Positions 21,700 to 35,756 of a stretch of 64,000 nucleotides of DNA are shown piece after piece. Every line of letters starts with the position of its first letter. Position 1 is the first letter of the stretch. This DNA comes from Prorocentrum cordatum (lineage: Eukaryota; Sar; Dinophyceae; Prorocentrales; Prorocentraceae). Where the stretch lies: assembly GCA_963575745.1 (NCBI GenBank), contig CAUYUJ010019883.1, positions 97,501 to 161,500 on the forward strand. Direction: 5' to 3'. The translations under genes and the position numbers were made by a program. The notes under the pieces are model-generated. The model was not told the DNA's origin, ran no database searches, and saw only the letters and a program-made list of their open reading frames with translations.

Positions 21700-23040
21700 T
21701 AAGTTCGCGCAGGCGTTTAAGGCTCTGCTTCTCCATGCCTCGGATAACCCTCAGCCTTCTGGGCCTTGTGCGGGATCTTCGGGGAACCCATGCGGCGCTG
21801 CAACCCCTTCCAGGACCTCCGAAATCCAGCGACCGTCCCGGTCTTTGACGTCTCCAGGATCATGCCGAGCCCCTTGGAGTCTTCGATGAAGACCTTGGCA
21901 GCAACCGCTAAGCAGTTGGAGACCTTTTGGTCCTGGGAAATACTCTGGAGGCCTGTTTCGCCCACGAGCGTGCGAGGGGTCACCGGCGGTGCGACCCTGG
22001 ACACTCGCTGCGCCGCGCGGTGCGCCAGCAAGCATAGTGGATGCGCGGCGCACGTGCGCCCAGCCAGAATCCCCTTGACATTCCGAAACCTTTTGGGTGC
22101 ACTTCCACGCGCTTTGATGCGTCGGAGATGCTGGTTGTTCTGGGCGAGGAGCCGCGCGAGGCGGCGAGAGGAGCCAGGCGCCGGTCCCACTCAAAGTAGA
22201 GCATGATGGTTCACCATGTCGCAGTTCTTGTTCATATCTAGCAAGATCGCGCATGTATGTTCCCCCAAAATTGCCCCACTTTCTGCTGCGAGCTGTGATC
22301 GAAAGCCGAGTCGCTCGAGGCATGGCCAGCTCTTGTGCCCCACATCTGGTCGCGCTCTTAGCCGGCCTGTCAAGAGGCCAAAATTGGCCGCCTGCGTGTA
22401 TTTTACAGTCGTATTATCGTGTGAGACAGCATTATGAGGCGGGCGTTTCTGTCGGGCTTCGGGAGACGAGCGGGCTCGCTTTAAATGCGCTCGGGCGGCC
22501 AAGCCAGCCTCCATTCAGATGGCATAAACATCTGGGTAACATGCTCGGACAACGAATCCAGGCACCTCGGTGAAATTCGGCTAGGGCCTGCAGCAGTGCG
22601 CGCAAGGAGCCGACGAGTTGCCTCGCGCACCGCCCTATGGTCCAGCACAGTCAACAGGAGGTTGGAGATCGTGGTGGCGGCAGACTCCCGTCCACTTGTC
22701 GAGTATCTGACTGGCTGGAACAAATGGCTGAGCATTCGCGTCGAAGTTCAGCCACTCTTGCTTGCACCTCACCTCTGACGTAGAGTGCGCCTGGATGGCC
22801 CCGCCGAAGAACGCTGGCTGAACCCGCGACCTCCACGCCTTTTGCGACGCAGCCCTGCGGGCGTTGAGCACATCCTCGGCCTTGGGCGCGATGGCGTCCA
22901 GGGCGGAGTCGAAGTCGGCATCAGCCATTGAGTCCAAGCCTCTCTGTGAGACTTTCGTGTAGTCGCTGCCTCGCTGCCCAGGAAATTCAAGGTCTGCGGT
23001 CTTTGGGAATCTTGCGGCCATGTCGATAAACCTCATCGAA
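21700..23040 (-). pseudogene. LINE reverse transcriptase, decayed
   Basis: The minus strand carries fragments of a non-LTR retrotransposon RT, the enzyme that copies element RNA into DNA at a nicked target. From 5' (right) to 3' (left): a linker with WRSRVQPAFFGGAIQAH (about 22,800); an RT N-terminal segment with LARTAAGPSRISPRCLDSL (about 22,585); motif A in AILLDMNKNCDMVNHH (catalytic Asp codon at 22,236-22,238); and a post-catalytic segment with GLGMILETSKTGTVAG (about 21,840-21,890). Each piece is in a different frame or separated by stops. The expected FxDD box is not recognisable. Order and strand agree with the endonuclease to the right and RNase H to the left. Confidence 0.65.
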
Positions 23041-23439
23041 AGCCTGCAACACCTTGGTCTACTGCAATGAAGTTAGCGTGCGTACCAGGTTTGATACTCG
23101 GAGATGGTCACATAATCTGGACAACCGATTGCGCTCCGAGCGGCTCGAGCGGAGATGAGAACATCGCCTGCGTGCAGTGGCCCATGCTGAAACTGACTGG
23201 CCATGGTACTTCGCCTCCGCGATGGTTCCCTGCGCAAAGTAGTTTCATCAGCCCCGCGACTCATGACTGAACCCCCAAACCCCCTGGCTGGATTGTTGTT
23301 TTCACGGGGGGTCAACCTTCGTGGCGACCCGTTAAACTTGGCGACCCGTTAAATTTGGGACCCTTGGCGGCGCATGGATGTTTTTCTTTCTTCCGCGCGC
23401 GAGTCGCCATCGGAACCCCTGAACCCCTCCGACTACCGT

Positions 23440-23998
23440 ACAATTGGTATTTGAGTACGACTGATGCTATCATGTACTAGCGCGCAGTAGCTCCTAGAGA
23501 GCACATTGTCCTGCCGTGCAAGTACTAGAGTGCAATTGATATCATTTACAATTGGTAGAACTGTGCGCTCTAGTGCAACTCCCTAGTACAAATCCCCACT
23601 ACTAGTGGAACTTCCTGGTATAACTCCCCAGCGCAACTCCCTGGTACAATGCTCGAGCACAAATAGTAATTCCCAGCGAAACTCTTTGATGCAATTGCCG
23701 AGTGCTAGTGCAACCCGCAAGTACAAGTCCCTAGTGCAACTCCCAGGTGCAACTCCCTAGTAATAGTACGATGTGTAGTAAAACTCCGTCGTGCAATTTA
23801 GTGATAGAATGTAACAGTACAACTCCCTAGTGCATCTCCTTCGTGCAACCTTCGAGTGCAAATCCCTAGTGCAGTTCCGCATTAGTGCAGCTCCCCGTGC
23901 AACTCCCTAGTGCTAGTTCAACCCCCTAGCACAACTCCCAGTAGGACTCCCTGGTACAACTCCTTATTACTAGCACAACTCCCCAGTGCAACCAACCA
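23440..23998. repeat. CTAGTGCAACTCC degenerate minisatellite
   Basis: Many diverged units of GTGCAACTCCCTAGT/ACAACTCC with variable spacing of about 13-25 bp. The block is less GC-rich than its neighbours. It lies between the RT and endonuclease parts of the minus-strand LINE. Confidence 0.8.
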
Positions 23999-24169
23999 CA
24001 ATTATTAAAGTGTTGCTGCATTGCACTGGCAATATGGGCTCTCGCGCTTTTCCTCTGGTTGCGCCAGGGGGGGTGGGGCCCCTCGCGCGGGCACCCCCGC
24101 GGCTGAGAATGCATTCCGTTTCCGGAATTGGAGGCGGGGGTACCCCCCGTGCTCGAACCTTTTGCCAGG

Positions 24170-25150
24170 AATTATGTTCCTTCCTCCGCGGAAGCTGGAC
24201 CCCCTGGGTTCCTGGGCGCGCCCCAGAAGTTCTTTCCTATCCGGATGGGCCCCCATGGGTGTTTCGTTGGAGTCGCGGGGCTGATATAGTTTCCATTTGA
24301 ATTTGGAAGCCCCGGAGCGTCCAGCGAAGGGAACTGCGGCCGCCTCGACCTTATCGCGCCGCCCTGCCAGCTCTCAGTCAATGCCGTCCACGACGATGTC
24401 CCAGACCTTCGACAGGTCTTACTTACAATGCGCGTGGACGAGCGCGAAGTCCACGGCTTCCCAGTTGCAGGGGGAACGTGCGCGCCCGCATGGAGGAAGG
24501 GTTGCAGACGCACGAGGCCCGTCTGGAACTGGGCGCCGCGCGGGGCGGCCCTGACCCAACATGCCGATTTGCATTGGACAGTGTTGGGGAGGTGTCATGC
24601 CAAGCCCCGCCAGTTGCCCTTCCCAACCTCGAGGAGAGGTTGCTGCGCGCCACGAGGTAGTCGACCTTGGGCTTGCCATCGTCCGTGACACATGCGTGCG
24701 ATTGTGAGGCCACCGACAAACCTGACGCAGCTTCGATCCTCTTGCGTGCATCTAGGGCCGAGGTGTCAGAGTTCCACTCACCGCGCAGAATCCAGTCATG
24801 GTCCTGAGAGGTCCACGTCGCAGCCCTCTGTGCAATCTACACTCGCAAGGACGAGGTCCCACCTGCGATGCCGACGCTGGTGACCACATGCACGCCCACA
24901 CAGATGATACTTCACGATGCGATCTCCGTCGGGAGGTGGCCATCACGTTGGCGGGGACTAGCGCTGCCGCGCCGCGCCCGCTTGCTTATGGATCCGACAC
25001 TTCGGTGGCCGACGTTGGAGCCCAGATGTCGTGGAAGCCGATGTTGCGCGCCCTGCTCTGAAATTCCTCCAGCCTCGACTCCGCGACCCTGGTCTCTTGG
25101 ACGGATTACCTTGGCTGTCACGACCACTAAAGAATCAAACAGTGGACCGT
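24170..25150 (-). pseudogene. LINE endonuclease (EEP family), decayed
   Basis: The minus strand encodes a broken endonuclease/exonuclease/phosphatase domain, the enzyme that nicks target DNA for LINE insertion. The clearest piece is one continuous frame from about 24,800 to 24,590. It has WILRGEWNSDTSALDA (the GDWN-type motif, here GEWN, at 24,771-24,782), then a 25-residue stretch, then DDGKPKVDYLVARSNL (the S/VDY-type motif at 24,651-24,665). Upstream pieces such as SRARNIGFHDIWAPTS (near 25,030) fit the same domain in another frame. Downstream, DFALVHAHCK and later segments look like the RT linker. Stops and frameshifts separate the parts. The Asp-to-Glu change in the GDWN-type motif would also be expected to harm catalysis. 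Confidence 0.65.
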
Positions 25151-25675
25151 AGAAGCCCGCCCTCGCCGCGACCAATTGCCCCGCGGCAGGCACAATAGGA
25201 GAAGCTTTGCCTTCCCGGCCACCCGTCGAGGCACATCAGCACCGAAGCTCAAGACACTCCGTCCCGGAACTGAATGTTCACCAGCTGGCGCTTGCGAGGC
25301 ACTGGGAGAGGGTGATGCCTCTTCCGATCTTGGGCCAACTGAAATCGATGACCGCGCGCGGCAAGTGGTTGGGACAGCCTGGCCCTCTTCCGCGAGCTCC
25401 TGACCCAGGAACTCGCATGGGTCGGCTTTGTCATCGCTGCTAGGGTGGTGAGTGCGAGCTGCGTCCCCATTCAAAATCGTGACTACATTGAACCCGGGCG
25501 AGCCAGGATCCAACGCGGCAGCATCCGAAAAATCGAAGTAGGACCAGCTGCACTCTGAGAAGAACACGGTGCGCGCGGGTCCGCAGGGTTCTGCACCGCG
25601 GGAGGGTCGCTCGCCTGGAGGAGACCCTCCAGGGGTTCTTCGCCCGACGGTGCGAGCGGTATTGGGGGCGGACAA
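25127..25675 (-). CDS. Unrecognised frame 5' of the LINE endonuclease
   Basis: Frame of 182 codons, Ser/Pro/Ala/Arg rich, not low complexity. Its position just upstream of the endonuclease on the same strand fits the end of an ORF1 or an ORF2 leader of the same element. No zinc ribbon or coiled coil is visible, so no function is assigned. It may be non-coding. Confidence 0.25.
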   Translation of the reverse strand: MSAPNTARTVGRRTPGGSPPGERPSRGAEPCGPARTVFFSECSWSYFDFSDAAALDPGSPGFNVVTILNGDAARTHHPSSDDKADPCEFLGQELAEEGQAVPTTCRARSSISVGPRSEEASPSPSASQAPAGEHSVPGRSVLSFGADVPRRVAGKAKLLLLCLPRGNWSRRGRASTVHCLIL

Positions 25676-25869
25676 CGAGCGCCAGCAATGGCACCATCCT
25701 AAGGGGCAAGGGGAGCCGTGGCACTGGAGGTAGCCCCCGAAGTAACCCCATGCTCACGATAATAAACACTAGGGGTTAATAAAGTTCGGGGTTCAGGGGG
25801 AGATAATCAAAGTAGCCCACCAGACCTCAGCATAATCTCGAAGTAAGAGATGGTCAAGAGGAGACCAAA

Positions 25870-26215
25870 CCGAGCACGCTTTGAGACATCCTTGGCGTTT
25901 AGTCTTCATTAAAGTATCCTCAACAATGGCTTATCTCGCTGGAGACATCCTCGACAAATCCCTTGTTTCGCTTGAGACATCCACAAACTATTGCTTATTT
26001 CGCTTGAGACACCGTCAAACTATTGCTTATTTCGCTTGCGACATCCTCGAAATAATTGTGTTTTCGCTTGAAACATCATCAAACTATTGCTGATTTCGCC
26101 TGAACATCCTGAAACTATTGCGTATTTCGCTTGAGACATCCTGAAACTATTGCTTATTTCGCTTTAGACACCGTCAAACTATTGCTTATCTCGCTTGAGA
26201 CATCCTCGAAATAAT
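25870..26215 (+). repeat. CGCTTGAGACATCCT minisatellite, array 1
   Basis: About ten units of TTTCGCTTGAGACATCCTC with a period of about 31-32 bp, less GC-rich than its surroundings. The same unit forms a second array at 33,830-34,320 in the same orientation. The two arrays lie outside opposite ends of the giant inverted repeat. A lone CGCTCGAGACATCCTC occurs near 14,890. Confidence 0.85.
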
Positions 26216-26220
26216 TGCTG

Positions 26221-28871
<2,651 letters not shown>

Positions 28872-29330
28872 TTTTTGGATATCCTCAGGAACTTCGAGGC
28901 ATTCTTGAATGTACCAGAGAGGGGGGGCCGGTTCCGTTGGACATGTGTGCGTGGTCGCTCTTTTACCAACCGTGATTATTTGTTCCAGAAGTTCGCCGTG
29001 CGCTTATGTGAGGCCAGGTGTCGCGAAGTTGCAACATTCTTGACCAAGCTCCTTCGCTTGCTTCCAACGTTAGTCCAAGCGTGGGGCGAGGCGCTGCACA
29101 GGAGCGGCGAGGACGTCCACGGCAATGCGCACAGAGCCGAGCAGGCCGCTGCCCAGGAGAGGCATGAAGTCAAAGGGCTTCGTCAAGTTCATCCCCAGCA
29201 AGATGACCGCCGCGTTGAAGAATCCCCAGTTCTTGGTATATTGCCATGTGGCCGAGGTAGTCGACAATATTCCCAGCGCGCCGGCTAGGGCATCAGAGGA
29301 TTGCATTTGCCGCGCGCCATTGTTGGCTGG
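28872..29330. other. Spacer of the giant inverted repeat
   Basis: About 460 bp that is not shared by the arms. It is ordinary-complexity DNA with a candidate exon on the minus strand, annotated separately. Confidence 0.8.
29070..29306 (-). CDS. Candidate hydrophobic exon in palindrome spacer
   Basis: A 78-codon minus-strand frame with mostly G/C third positions, including WGFFNAAVILLGMNLTKPF followed by DFMPLLGSGLLGSVRIAV. It has one or two segments hydrophobic enough to span a membrane. It is the only non-repetitive, protein-like frame between the arms. I recognise no family, and no splice sites could be confirmed, so it may be a gene fragment carried inside the palindrome or chance. Confidence 0.3.
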   Translation of the reverse strand: MQSSDALAGALGILSTTSATWQYTKNWGFFNAAVILLGMNLTKPFDFMPLLGSGLLGSVRIAVDVLAAPVQRLAPRLD

Positions 29331-31639
29331 AAATTAGCCTGGCGAAGGACCCAACCATATGCAGTTGAGAGTACCGCAATTGTGAATATCTTCTTCGGTG
29401 GCGCTCCCTATGGGGCCACGAGCCGCATGAGGGGTGTGCCGAAATGCGCGGCAGTGTACACAACACGAACGAAGACGATAGGTCCGAATACGAAAGCTTG
29501 AGCGCGTGCGAGTCGGATCGCGAGCGAGTCTGATTATGAATGAATCTGCGCGCGATTGATTCTATTCGCATGAATGCGTGCATGGATACGCCCAGTGTAA
29601 ATGTATGTATACGACTGTGAACAGTTTGGGTCTGCGTGACTCTCGGTACTCGTGACTCTGAGCGTCGCCTCTGCAGGGGGCTTCCCTGGGAACCCCGACG
29701 GCAGCGCCCGCGCGCCGCGACGCCCATGTCGGCACGCCACACACCTGGTGTGCGGGACGCATGCGGACGGCAGCACTGGGGCCTTCGGTGGAGCTCCCTG
29801 TGGGGCCACGAAACGTGTGAGGGGTGTGCCGAAATGGGTGTGCGGGACGCATGCGGACGGCAGCCATGGGGCCTTCGGTGGAGCTCCCTATGGGGCCACG
29901 AAACGTGTGAGGGGTGTGCCGAAATGGGTGTGCGGGACGCATGCGGACGGCAGCATGGGGCCTTCGGTGGACCTCCCTGTGGGGCCACGAAACGTGTGAG
30001 GGGTGTGCCGAAATGGTGTGCGGGGCGCATGCGGACGGCAGCATGGGGCCTTCGGTGGAGCTCCCTATGGGGCCACGAAACGTGTGAGGGGTGTGCCGAA
30101 ATGGGTGTGCGGGACGCATGCGGACGGCAGCACTGGGGCCTTCGGTGGAGCTCCCTGTGGGGCCACGAAACGTGTGAGGGGTGTGCCGAAATGGGTGTGC
30201 GGGACGCATGCGGACGGCAGCCATGGGGCCTTCGGTGGAGCTCCCTGTGGGGCCACGAAACGTGTGAGGGGTGTGCCGAAATGGGTGTGCGGGACGCATG
30301 CGGACGGCAGCCATGGGGCCTTCGGTGGAGCTCCCTATGGGGCCACGAAACGTGTGAGGGGTGTGCCGAAATGGGTGTGCGGGACGCATGCGGACGGCAG
30401 CACTGGGGCCTTCGGTGGAGCTCCCTGTGGGGCCACGAAACGTGTGAGGGGTGTGCCGAAATGGGTGTGCGGGACGCATGCGGACGGCAGCAATGGGGCC
30501 TTCGGTGGAGCTCCCTGTGGGGCCACGAAACGTGTGAGGGGTGTGCCGAAATGGGTGTGCGGGACGCATGCGGACGGCAGCCATGGGGCCTTCGGTGGAG
30601 CTCCCTATGGGGCCACGAAACGTGTGAGGGGTGTGCCGAAATGGGTGTGCGGGACGCATGCGGACGGCAGCCTGGGGCCTTCGGTGGAGCTCCCTGTGGG
30701 GCCACGAAACGTGTGAGGGGTGTGCCGAAATGGGTGTGCGGGACGCATGCGGACGGCAGCCTGGGGCCTTCGGTGGAGCTCCCTATGGGGCCACGAAACG
30801 TGTGAGGGGTGTGCCGAAATGGGTGTGCGGGACGCATGCGGACGGCAGCACTGGGGCCTTCGGTGGAGCTCCCTATGGGGCCACGAAACGTGTGAGGGGT
30901 GTGCCGAAATGGGTGTGCGGGACGCATGCGGACGGCAGCCATGGGGCCTTCGGTGGAGCTCCCTATGGGGCCACGAAACGTGTGAGGGGTGTGCCGAAAT
31001 GGGTGTGCGGGACGCATGCGGACGGCAGCACTGGGGCCTACGGTGGAGCTCCCTGTGGGGCCACGAAACGTGTGAGGGGTGTGCCGAAATGGGTGTGCGG
31101 GACGCATGCGGACGGCAGCACTGGGGCCTTCGGTGGAGCTCCCTGTGGGGCCACGAAACGTGTGAGGGGTGTGCCGAAATGGGTGTGCGGGACGCATGCG
31201 GACGGCAGCCATGGGGCCTTCGGTGGAGCTCCCTATGGGGCCACGAAACGTGTGAGGGGTGTGCCGAAATGGGTGTGCGGGACGCATACGGACGGCAGCA
31301 CTGGGGCCTTCGGTGGAGCTCCCCTATGGGGCCACGAAACGTGTGAGGGGTGTGCCGAAATGGGTGTGCGGGACGCATGCGGACGGCAGCCATGGGCTTT
31401 CGATGGAGTGATGATGGGGGATGAAACGTTGAGGGATGTGCCGAAATGATGGAGGGGAGCATGCGGGCGGCAGCCTGGGGCCTTCGGATGGAGCTCCTAT
31501 GGAGCCACGAAACGTGTGAGGGTGTGCCGAGTGGGTGATTACTATGACGATGACGACGATGACAATGACGATGATGATGATGATGATGATGATGATGGTG
31601 ATGAGAATGGATGGTGAAATGATGATAATGATGATGACA

Positions 31640-31670
<31 letters not shown>

Positions 31671-31674
31671 GATG

Positions 31675-31725
<51 letters not shown>

Positions 31726-31832
31726 GGAGGAGGGAGGAGGGGGAGGGGAGAGGAGGAGGAGGAGGTGGGACGCGGGGCGCTGTCTCTTCAAAACGAGGAC
31801 CCAACACCACAGGATGGTTGGGAAACAATTGT
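29331..31832 (-). repeat. Giant inverted repeat, right arm
   Basis: Reverse complement of the left arm: single-copy segment (to about 29,745), about 19-20 satellite units of 90 bp (to about 31,500), (GAT)n at about 31,545-31,725, then the outer edge (CACCACAGGATGGTTGGG). The single-copy parts of the two arms differ at only a few bases by eye (for example around 28,753 and 28,711 against their partners). The satellite copy number and the outer units differ more. The last units near 31,390-31,520 are visibly decayed. Confidence 0.9.
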
Positions 31833-31837
31833 TTTTA

Positions 31838-32275
31838 ATTGCGAATTCCATTGTAATCCTGTAAAAATTGCGAAATCGAGCCGTCAGGCGCTTGAATGCC
31901 ACATTGCGTTCGAGATTTAAGCACGCGACGCATGTATGAGAAATTTGCGTCGCACGCGCTTTTGCCCGAATATCGAACGCAGTGTGGCATCCAGGCGCGT
32001 GCGGGTTCGAATTCGCAATTTCGAAAGGATTGCAATGGAATTCGCAACCAAATATAGTATTTTTTGTCCAAATAAGGTTTTTCAAACAAATGCGTGTCAT
32101 GAGAAAATTGCGTCGCACACGCTTTCGCCTAAATCTCGAACGCAGTGCGGCATTCAAGCGCCTGACGGCTCGATTTCGCAACTTCGAAAAGATTTCAATG
32201 GAATTCGCAATTAAATAAAATATTTTTTTTTCAAAATGAAGTTTTTCAAAAACATGCGTATCATTTGCGTGCCGC
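31838..32275. repeat. About 166-bp AT-richer repeat, one inverted copy
   Basis: Two plus-oriented copies start ATGAGAAATTTGCGTCGCAC (31,932) and ATGAGAAAATTGCGTCGCAC (32,098). A third partial copy lies in reverse complement at 31,838-31,931. Units share CTCGAACGCAGTGxGGCATxC and AATGGAATTCGCAA. Confidence 0.75.
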
Positions 32276-32344
32276 CGTGTTCCCGCAGAGCTCAGGAGTT
32301 GCTATCGACCACTGCCGATGATAAAAAACTGCCGACGATAATAA

Positions 32345-32425
32345 ACCTCAAGAGGTTGTGCTGAGGGGTTGTGCTGGAGGGTTGTGCTGGAGGGTTGTGC
32401 TGGGGGGGGTTGTGCTGAGAGAGAG
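32345..32425. repeat. GGGTTGTGCTGGA minisatellite
   Basis: Five units of about 16-17 bp (GGTTGTGCTGGAGG and variants), followed by GA repeats. Confidence 0.75.
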
Positions 32426-32639
32426 AGAGAGTGAGAGAGAGAGAGATAAGGAAAAAAATAGAAGATAAAACGAATATATTTATTAAAAAAATAAGAAAGA
32501 TATAACACATTTCTCAGAAAAAATAAAAAAAAAACATCTTATACTAAAGAAGAATAATAAGAATAAGAAAAAGAAGAAGAGAAGATATATATATATAAAG
32601 AAAGACAGATAGAGGAGGAGGAGGAGAAGCAAACATTTC

Positions 32640-32686
32640 AAGTTTCAAATCCATCAGATTTTATTTAGAAACGCTTTGTGAAAATT

Positions 32687-32722
<36 letters not shown>

Positions 32723-33825
32723 AGAAGAGGATATAATGAAAAGCAAGAGAGGAAGGAGAGGAGGAGAGGAAAGGAGAAGACAGGAGAGGAGCAAGAGGAG
32801 AGAGAGATAGAGAAACAGAGAGAGAGAGAGAGAAAAAAGACAGAGAGGACATAATAAAAAAGCCTATCATATTTTCCATGGATAATCAACCCCAGGGATA
32901 AACAAGTTCAGGGGGGCATGGGGGGGAGAGAGACAGAGAGATAGAAAGAGAGAGAGAGAGAGAAGAACTAATGAAAATGAAGAGGAGAAGAAACAATCAA
33001 GAGGAGAAGTAGAAGAGGAGAGGAAGAGGAACAGCAAAAAAATCAAGTTCCAAACTTATTATTTTTATGTACGAGCACGTTATGATTTTTTTTAATTTAA
33101 AAAAGTGCTCGTGTAGGAGCTCATGTGCCTCACTTTCCGTGGATAATCAACCCCAGGGATAAACAAGTTCAGGGGCGCATGGGGAGAGAGAAAGATATAA
33201 AGAGAGAAATAAAGAAAACAAAGAGAGAGTTGAGGGAAATACATAAAAAGAAATATTAAAAAGAAAAAGGACAAGAAGAAATGAGGAGGAGAAGTAGAAG
33301 AGGAGAGGACAGGAGGATAAAACAAAAAATCTGAAGATTCAAATGCATTATTTTTTTAATTTACAAACGCTTTATGACAATTAAAATGTTTAAGTGCTCG
33401 CGTAGGGTAGCTCATGTGCCTCACTTTCCGTGGATAATCAACCCCAGGGATAAACAAGTTCAGGGGGCATGGGGAGAGAGAGGAAAAAAAGAAAGAAATA
33501 AAGAAATATATAAAGAAATAAAGAATATAAATTAAGAACAAAGAAGGAGAAGAGAAGAGGAAGAAAAAGAGCAAACAATTCAAGTTCCAAATCTATTAGA
33601 TTTAATTTACAAATGCTTTCTGAAAATTGTTTTTTTTGAGTGCTCGTGTAGGGTAGCTCATGTGCCTCACTTGCCATGGATAATCAACACCAGGGATAAA
33701 CAAGTTCAGGGGGGCATGGGGAGAGAGAGGAAAAAAAGAAAGCACTACAGAAATATATAAAGAAATGAAAATATAAATTAAGAAAAAAGAAGGAGAAGAG
33801 AAGAGGAAGAAAAAGAGCAATCCTC
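32640..33825. repeat. About 250-290-bp purine-rich tandem repeat, four copies
   Basis: The conserved segment GATAATCAACxCCAGGGATA followed by AACAAGTTCAGGGG occurs at about 32,881, 33,139, 33,432 and 33,678. Each copy is followed by a GAGAGAGAAA/AAAGAAATA tract and preceded by GCTCATGTGCCTCAC in three copies. The region is A/G rich on plus, with strongly pyrimidine-biased frames on minus that are not genes. Confidence 0.8.
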
Positions 33826-33829
33826 GAGT

Positions 33830-34320
33830 ATATGCTTGTTTCGCTTGAGACATCCTCGACAAGCTTCTCGAATCGCTTGAGACATCCTCGCAGAATTGCT
33901 GGTTTCGCTTGAGACATCCTTGAAGCATTGCTCGTTTCGTTTGAGCCTGCCTCCCAAAATTCTTGGTTTCGCTTGAGACATCATCACAGAATTGTTGTTT
34001 TCGCTTGAGACATCCTTAAGAAACGTATCTTTTCGCTTGAGACATCCTTCAGTATATGCTTGTTTCGCTTGAGACATCCTCGAGTATATGCTTGTTTCGC
34101 TTGAGACATCCTCGACAAGCTTCTCGAATCGCTCGAGACATCCTCGAGTATATGCTTGTTTCGCTTGAGACATCCTCGACAAGCTTCTCGAATCGCTTGA
34201 GACATCCTCACAGAGTTACTGGTTTCGCTTGAGACATCCTTGAAACATTGCTCGTTTCGTTTGAGCCTGCCTCCCAAAATTCTTGGTTTCGCTTGAGACA
34301 TCCTGAAAAAAGTGTGATCG
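33830..34320 (+). repeat. CGCTTGAGACATCCT minisatellite, array 2
   Basis: About 15 units of about 31-36 bp sharing TTTCGCTTGAGACATCCTCG. A higher-order block containing AAGCTTCTCGAATCG recurs. Same unit and orientation as the array left of the giant inverted repeat. Confidence 0.85.
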
Positions 34321-34590
34321 CTTCGCTTGATGTTGCTATTTCAACATAACTTGATCTTGCTATCTCAACATAACGTTCCGAGGTGATAATGAAGTTTGGC
34401 CTCCGCGCCCCGCGCCCCCGACCAAACTCTTATTGGTCGACGATAAAAAACTCTAACGACTTAAGGGGGGGGGTACATTATTATCGTGGGCATGGGGTTA
34501 GAGAACCAAGTGGCAGCGTCGACAAAGCGTGACATCTGGCCGTCTATGTATTGCAAAGTTTTTTGCAAGCATCGAGGCACGACGACTGGA
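34321..34590. other. Unassigned sequence
   Basis: Contains a short CTTGATxTTGCTATxTCAACATAAC duplication at about 34,327-34,373. No gene recognised. Confidence 0.35.
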
Positions 34591-34616
34591 ACCGCTTGAA
34601 GCTCTCTTGGATGTCC

Positions 34617-35108
34617 TCAGCCGGCGCGTCTCATGCAACTGGTGCGCTTTCTGCTCCCGAGGTAGCTCGCGCGTCTTTTTCCTCCATCTTCCATGCCCAC
34701 ATCATCATCCTCACCAGCTGGGGCGGCAGCAGCAGGAACAGGGGCTGGCTTGGGCGCCACAGGAGGTTGGGCATGAGCTTCGGGGGCTGCAAGTAGCGTG
34801 GTGACCGTCTCCGCCATCGCCTCGAGCCTTGTCGCGAGCTCCTCGCCAAGCCCCAATATTGCAGCCACGCGGCCCAGCTGTTCCACTGAGACCTCAAACC
34901 TTGGCACGAATTTATGAAGCGTGGAAGGCTTGGTCGGCTCTGGCGGGCGCACCTGACACATAGCCTTCCGCGTCTCATCCTTGAGTCCGACCACCTCGGC
35001 CGTCGCCTCGGTGAGCTCGGTATCCGCCTCACCAAGCTGCTCCAGCAGTTCCGTCGACCTGGGCACGCTGGGTCTCCACCGACTAGCGAACAACTGCCTC
35101 ACGTGCAC
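34617..35108 (-). pseudogene. LINE ORF1-like coiled-coil fragment
   Basis: Frame of 163 codons with mostly G/C third positions and non-repetitive sequence. Residues about 17-50 (ELLEQLGEADTELTEATAEV and following) have the heptad spacing of a coiled coil. A later Ala/Pro-rich linker (APEAHAQPPVAPKPAPVPAA) leads into an acidic EDDDVGMEDG tail. Combined with the zinc-ribbon piece just upstream on the same strand, this resembles ORF1-type RNA-binding proteins of dinoflagellate LINEs. That comparison is from memory of the family and needs a search. It could also be a host gene fragment. Confidence 0.45.
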
Positions 35109-35703
35109 GAGCCTTCTGAGCCCAGAAGCCAGAGATTGCTGATCCTCGATGGACGGCCGTCGAACAGTTCTCGCTCCAATGCTTCCTCCGGCGACCTGCA
35201 GGAGGCGAGGGCCTCCGCGTCCACATCGGCCGCGAGAGAACGCATGAGAATCTCGGGCTGCTTGATACGACCACGTTTGTCAGCCATCTCGCTGTCAGCA
35301 GCGGGCGCGCTGGCCCAGGACGGAGGAGGTGAAATTGGGGTGGCAGTCTTGTCCAGCTCGAGCCGCTTAATATGTTCTTCGAGCGTCGCGCACCCTGGCT
35401 ACCCTTGGAGCTGACACTGGGAACCTTTGCGCGCTTGTGTTCCTTAAACACCACGCCCTTGTGGAGCTGGCCCTGTGGACGCAAGACTTGCAGCGCCAGG
35501 GCTCTCCAGTGGCGGTCCCACGACGAGGAGCCACTGCACCAGGAGAGCCCGCGTCCGAGCAAGCGTCGCGTCGACCGCTCAAGGCGGCAGCGCGGGGCTG
35601 CACCGCCCAGGCGACTCCGCCGAGCAGGGCGGATTGCCCGTGGGAGGGAATGCAGGGCGGATTGCGCCCCATCAGCTGAGCACTGGCCGCGGACTAGCAG
35701 CAT
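35083..35703 (-). pseudogene. LINE ORF1-like zinc-ribbon region
   Basis: On the minus strand a PWRCKSCVHRASSTRAWCLRN segment (first Cys pair about 35,481-35,498, later Cys about 35,445) has the W-x-C-x2-C ... W-C spacing of a RanBP2/zinc-ribbon-like motif. An in-frame second Cys of the last pair is not obvious. Downstream, MADKRGRIKQPEILMRSLAA (35,287) is in another frame, then the coiled-coil piece follows. Frameshifts mean it is not intact. Confidence 0.4.
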
Positions 35704-35756
35704 CCGCTTTGTTCGCGGGGGGCAGCAAAATCTTGAGCCACATTGGCTACGGAGAG

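Noticed and set aside
32292-33928. Minus-strand Ser/Leu/Phe-rich frames that look like membrane proteins
   Set aside because: They are reverse readings of GAGAGA/AAAGAA tracts in a 250-290-bp tandem repeat.
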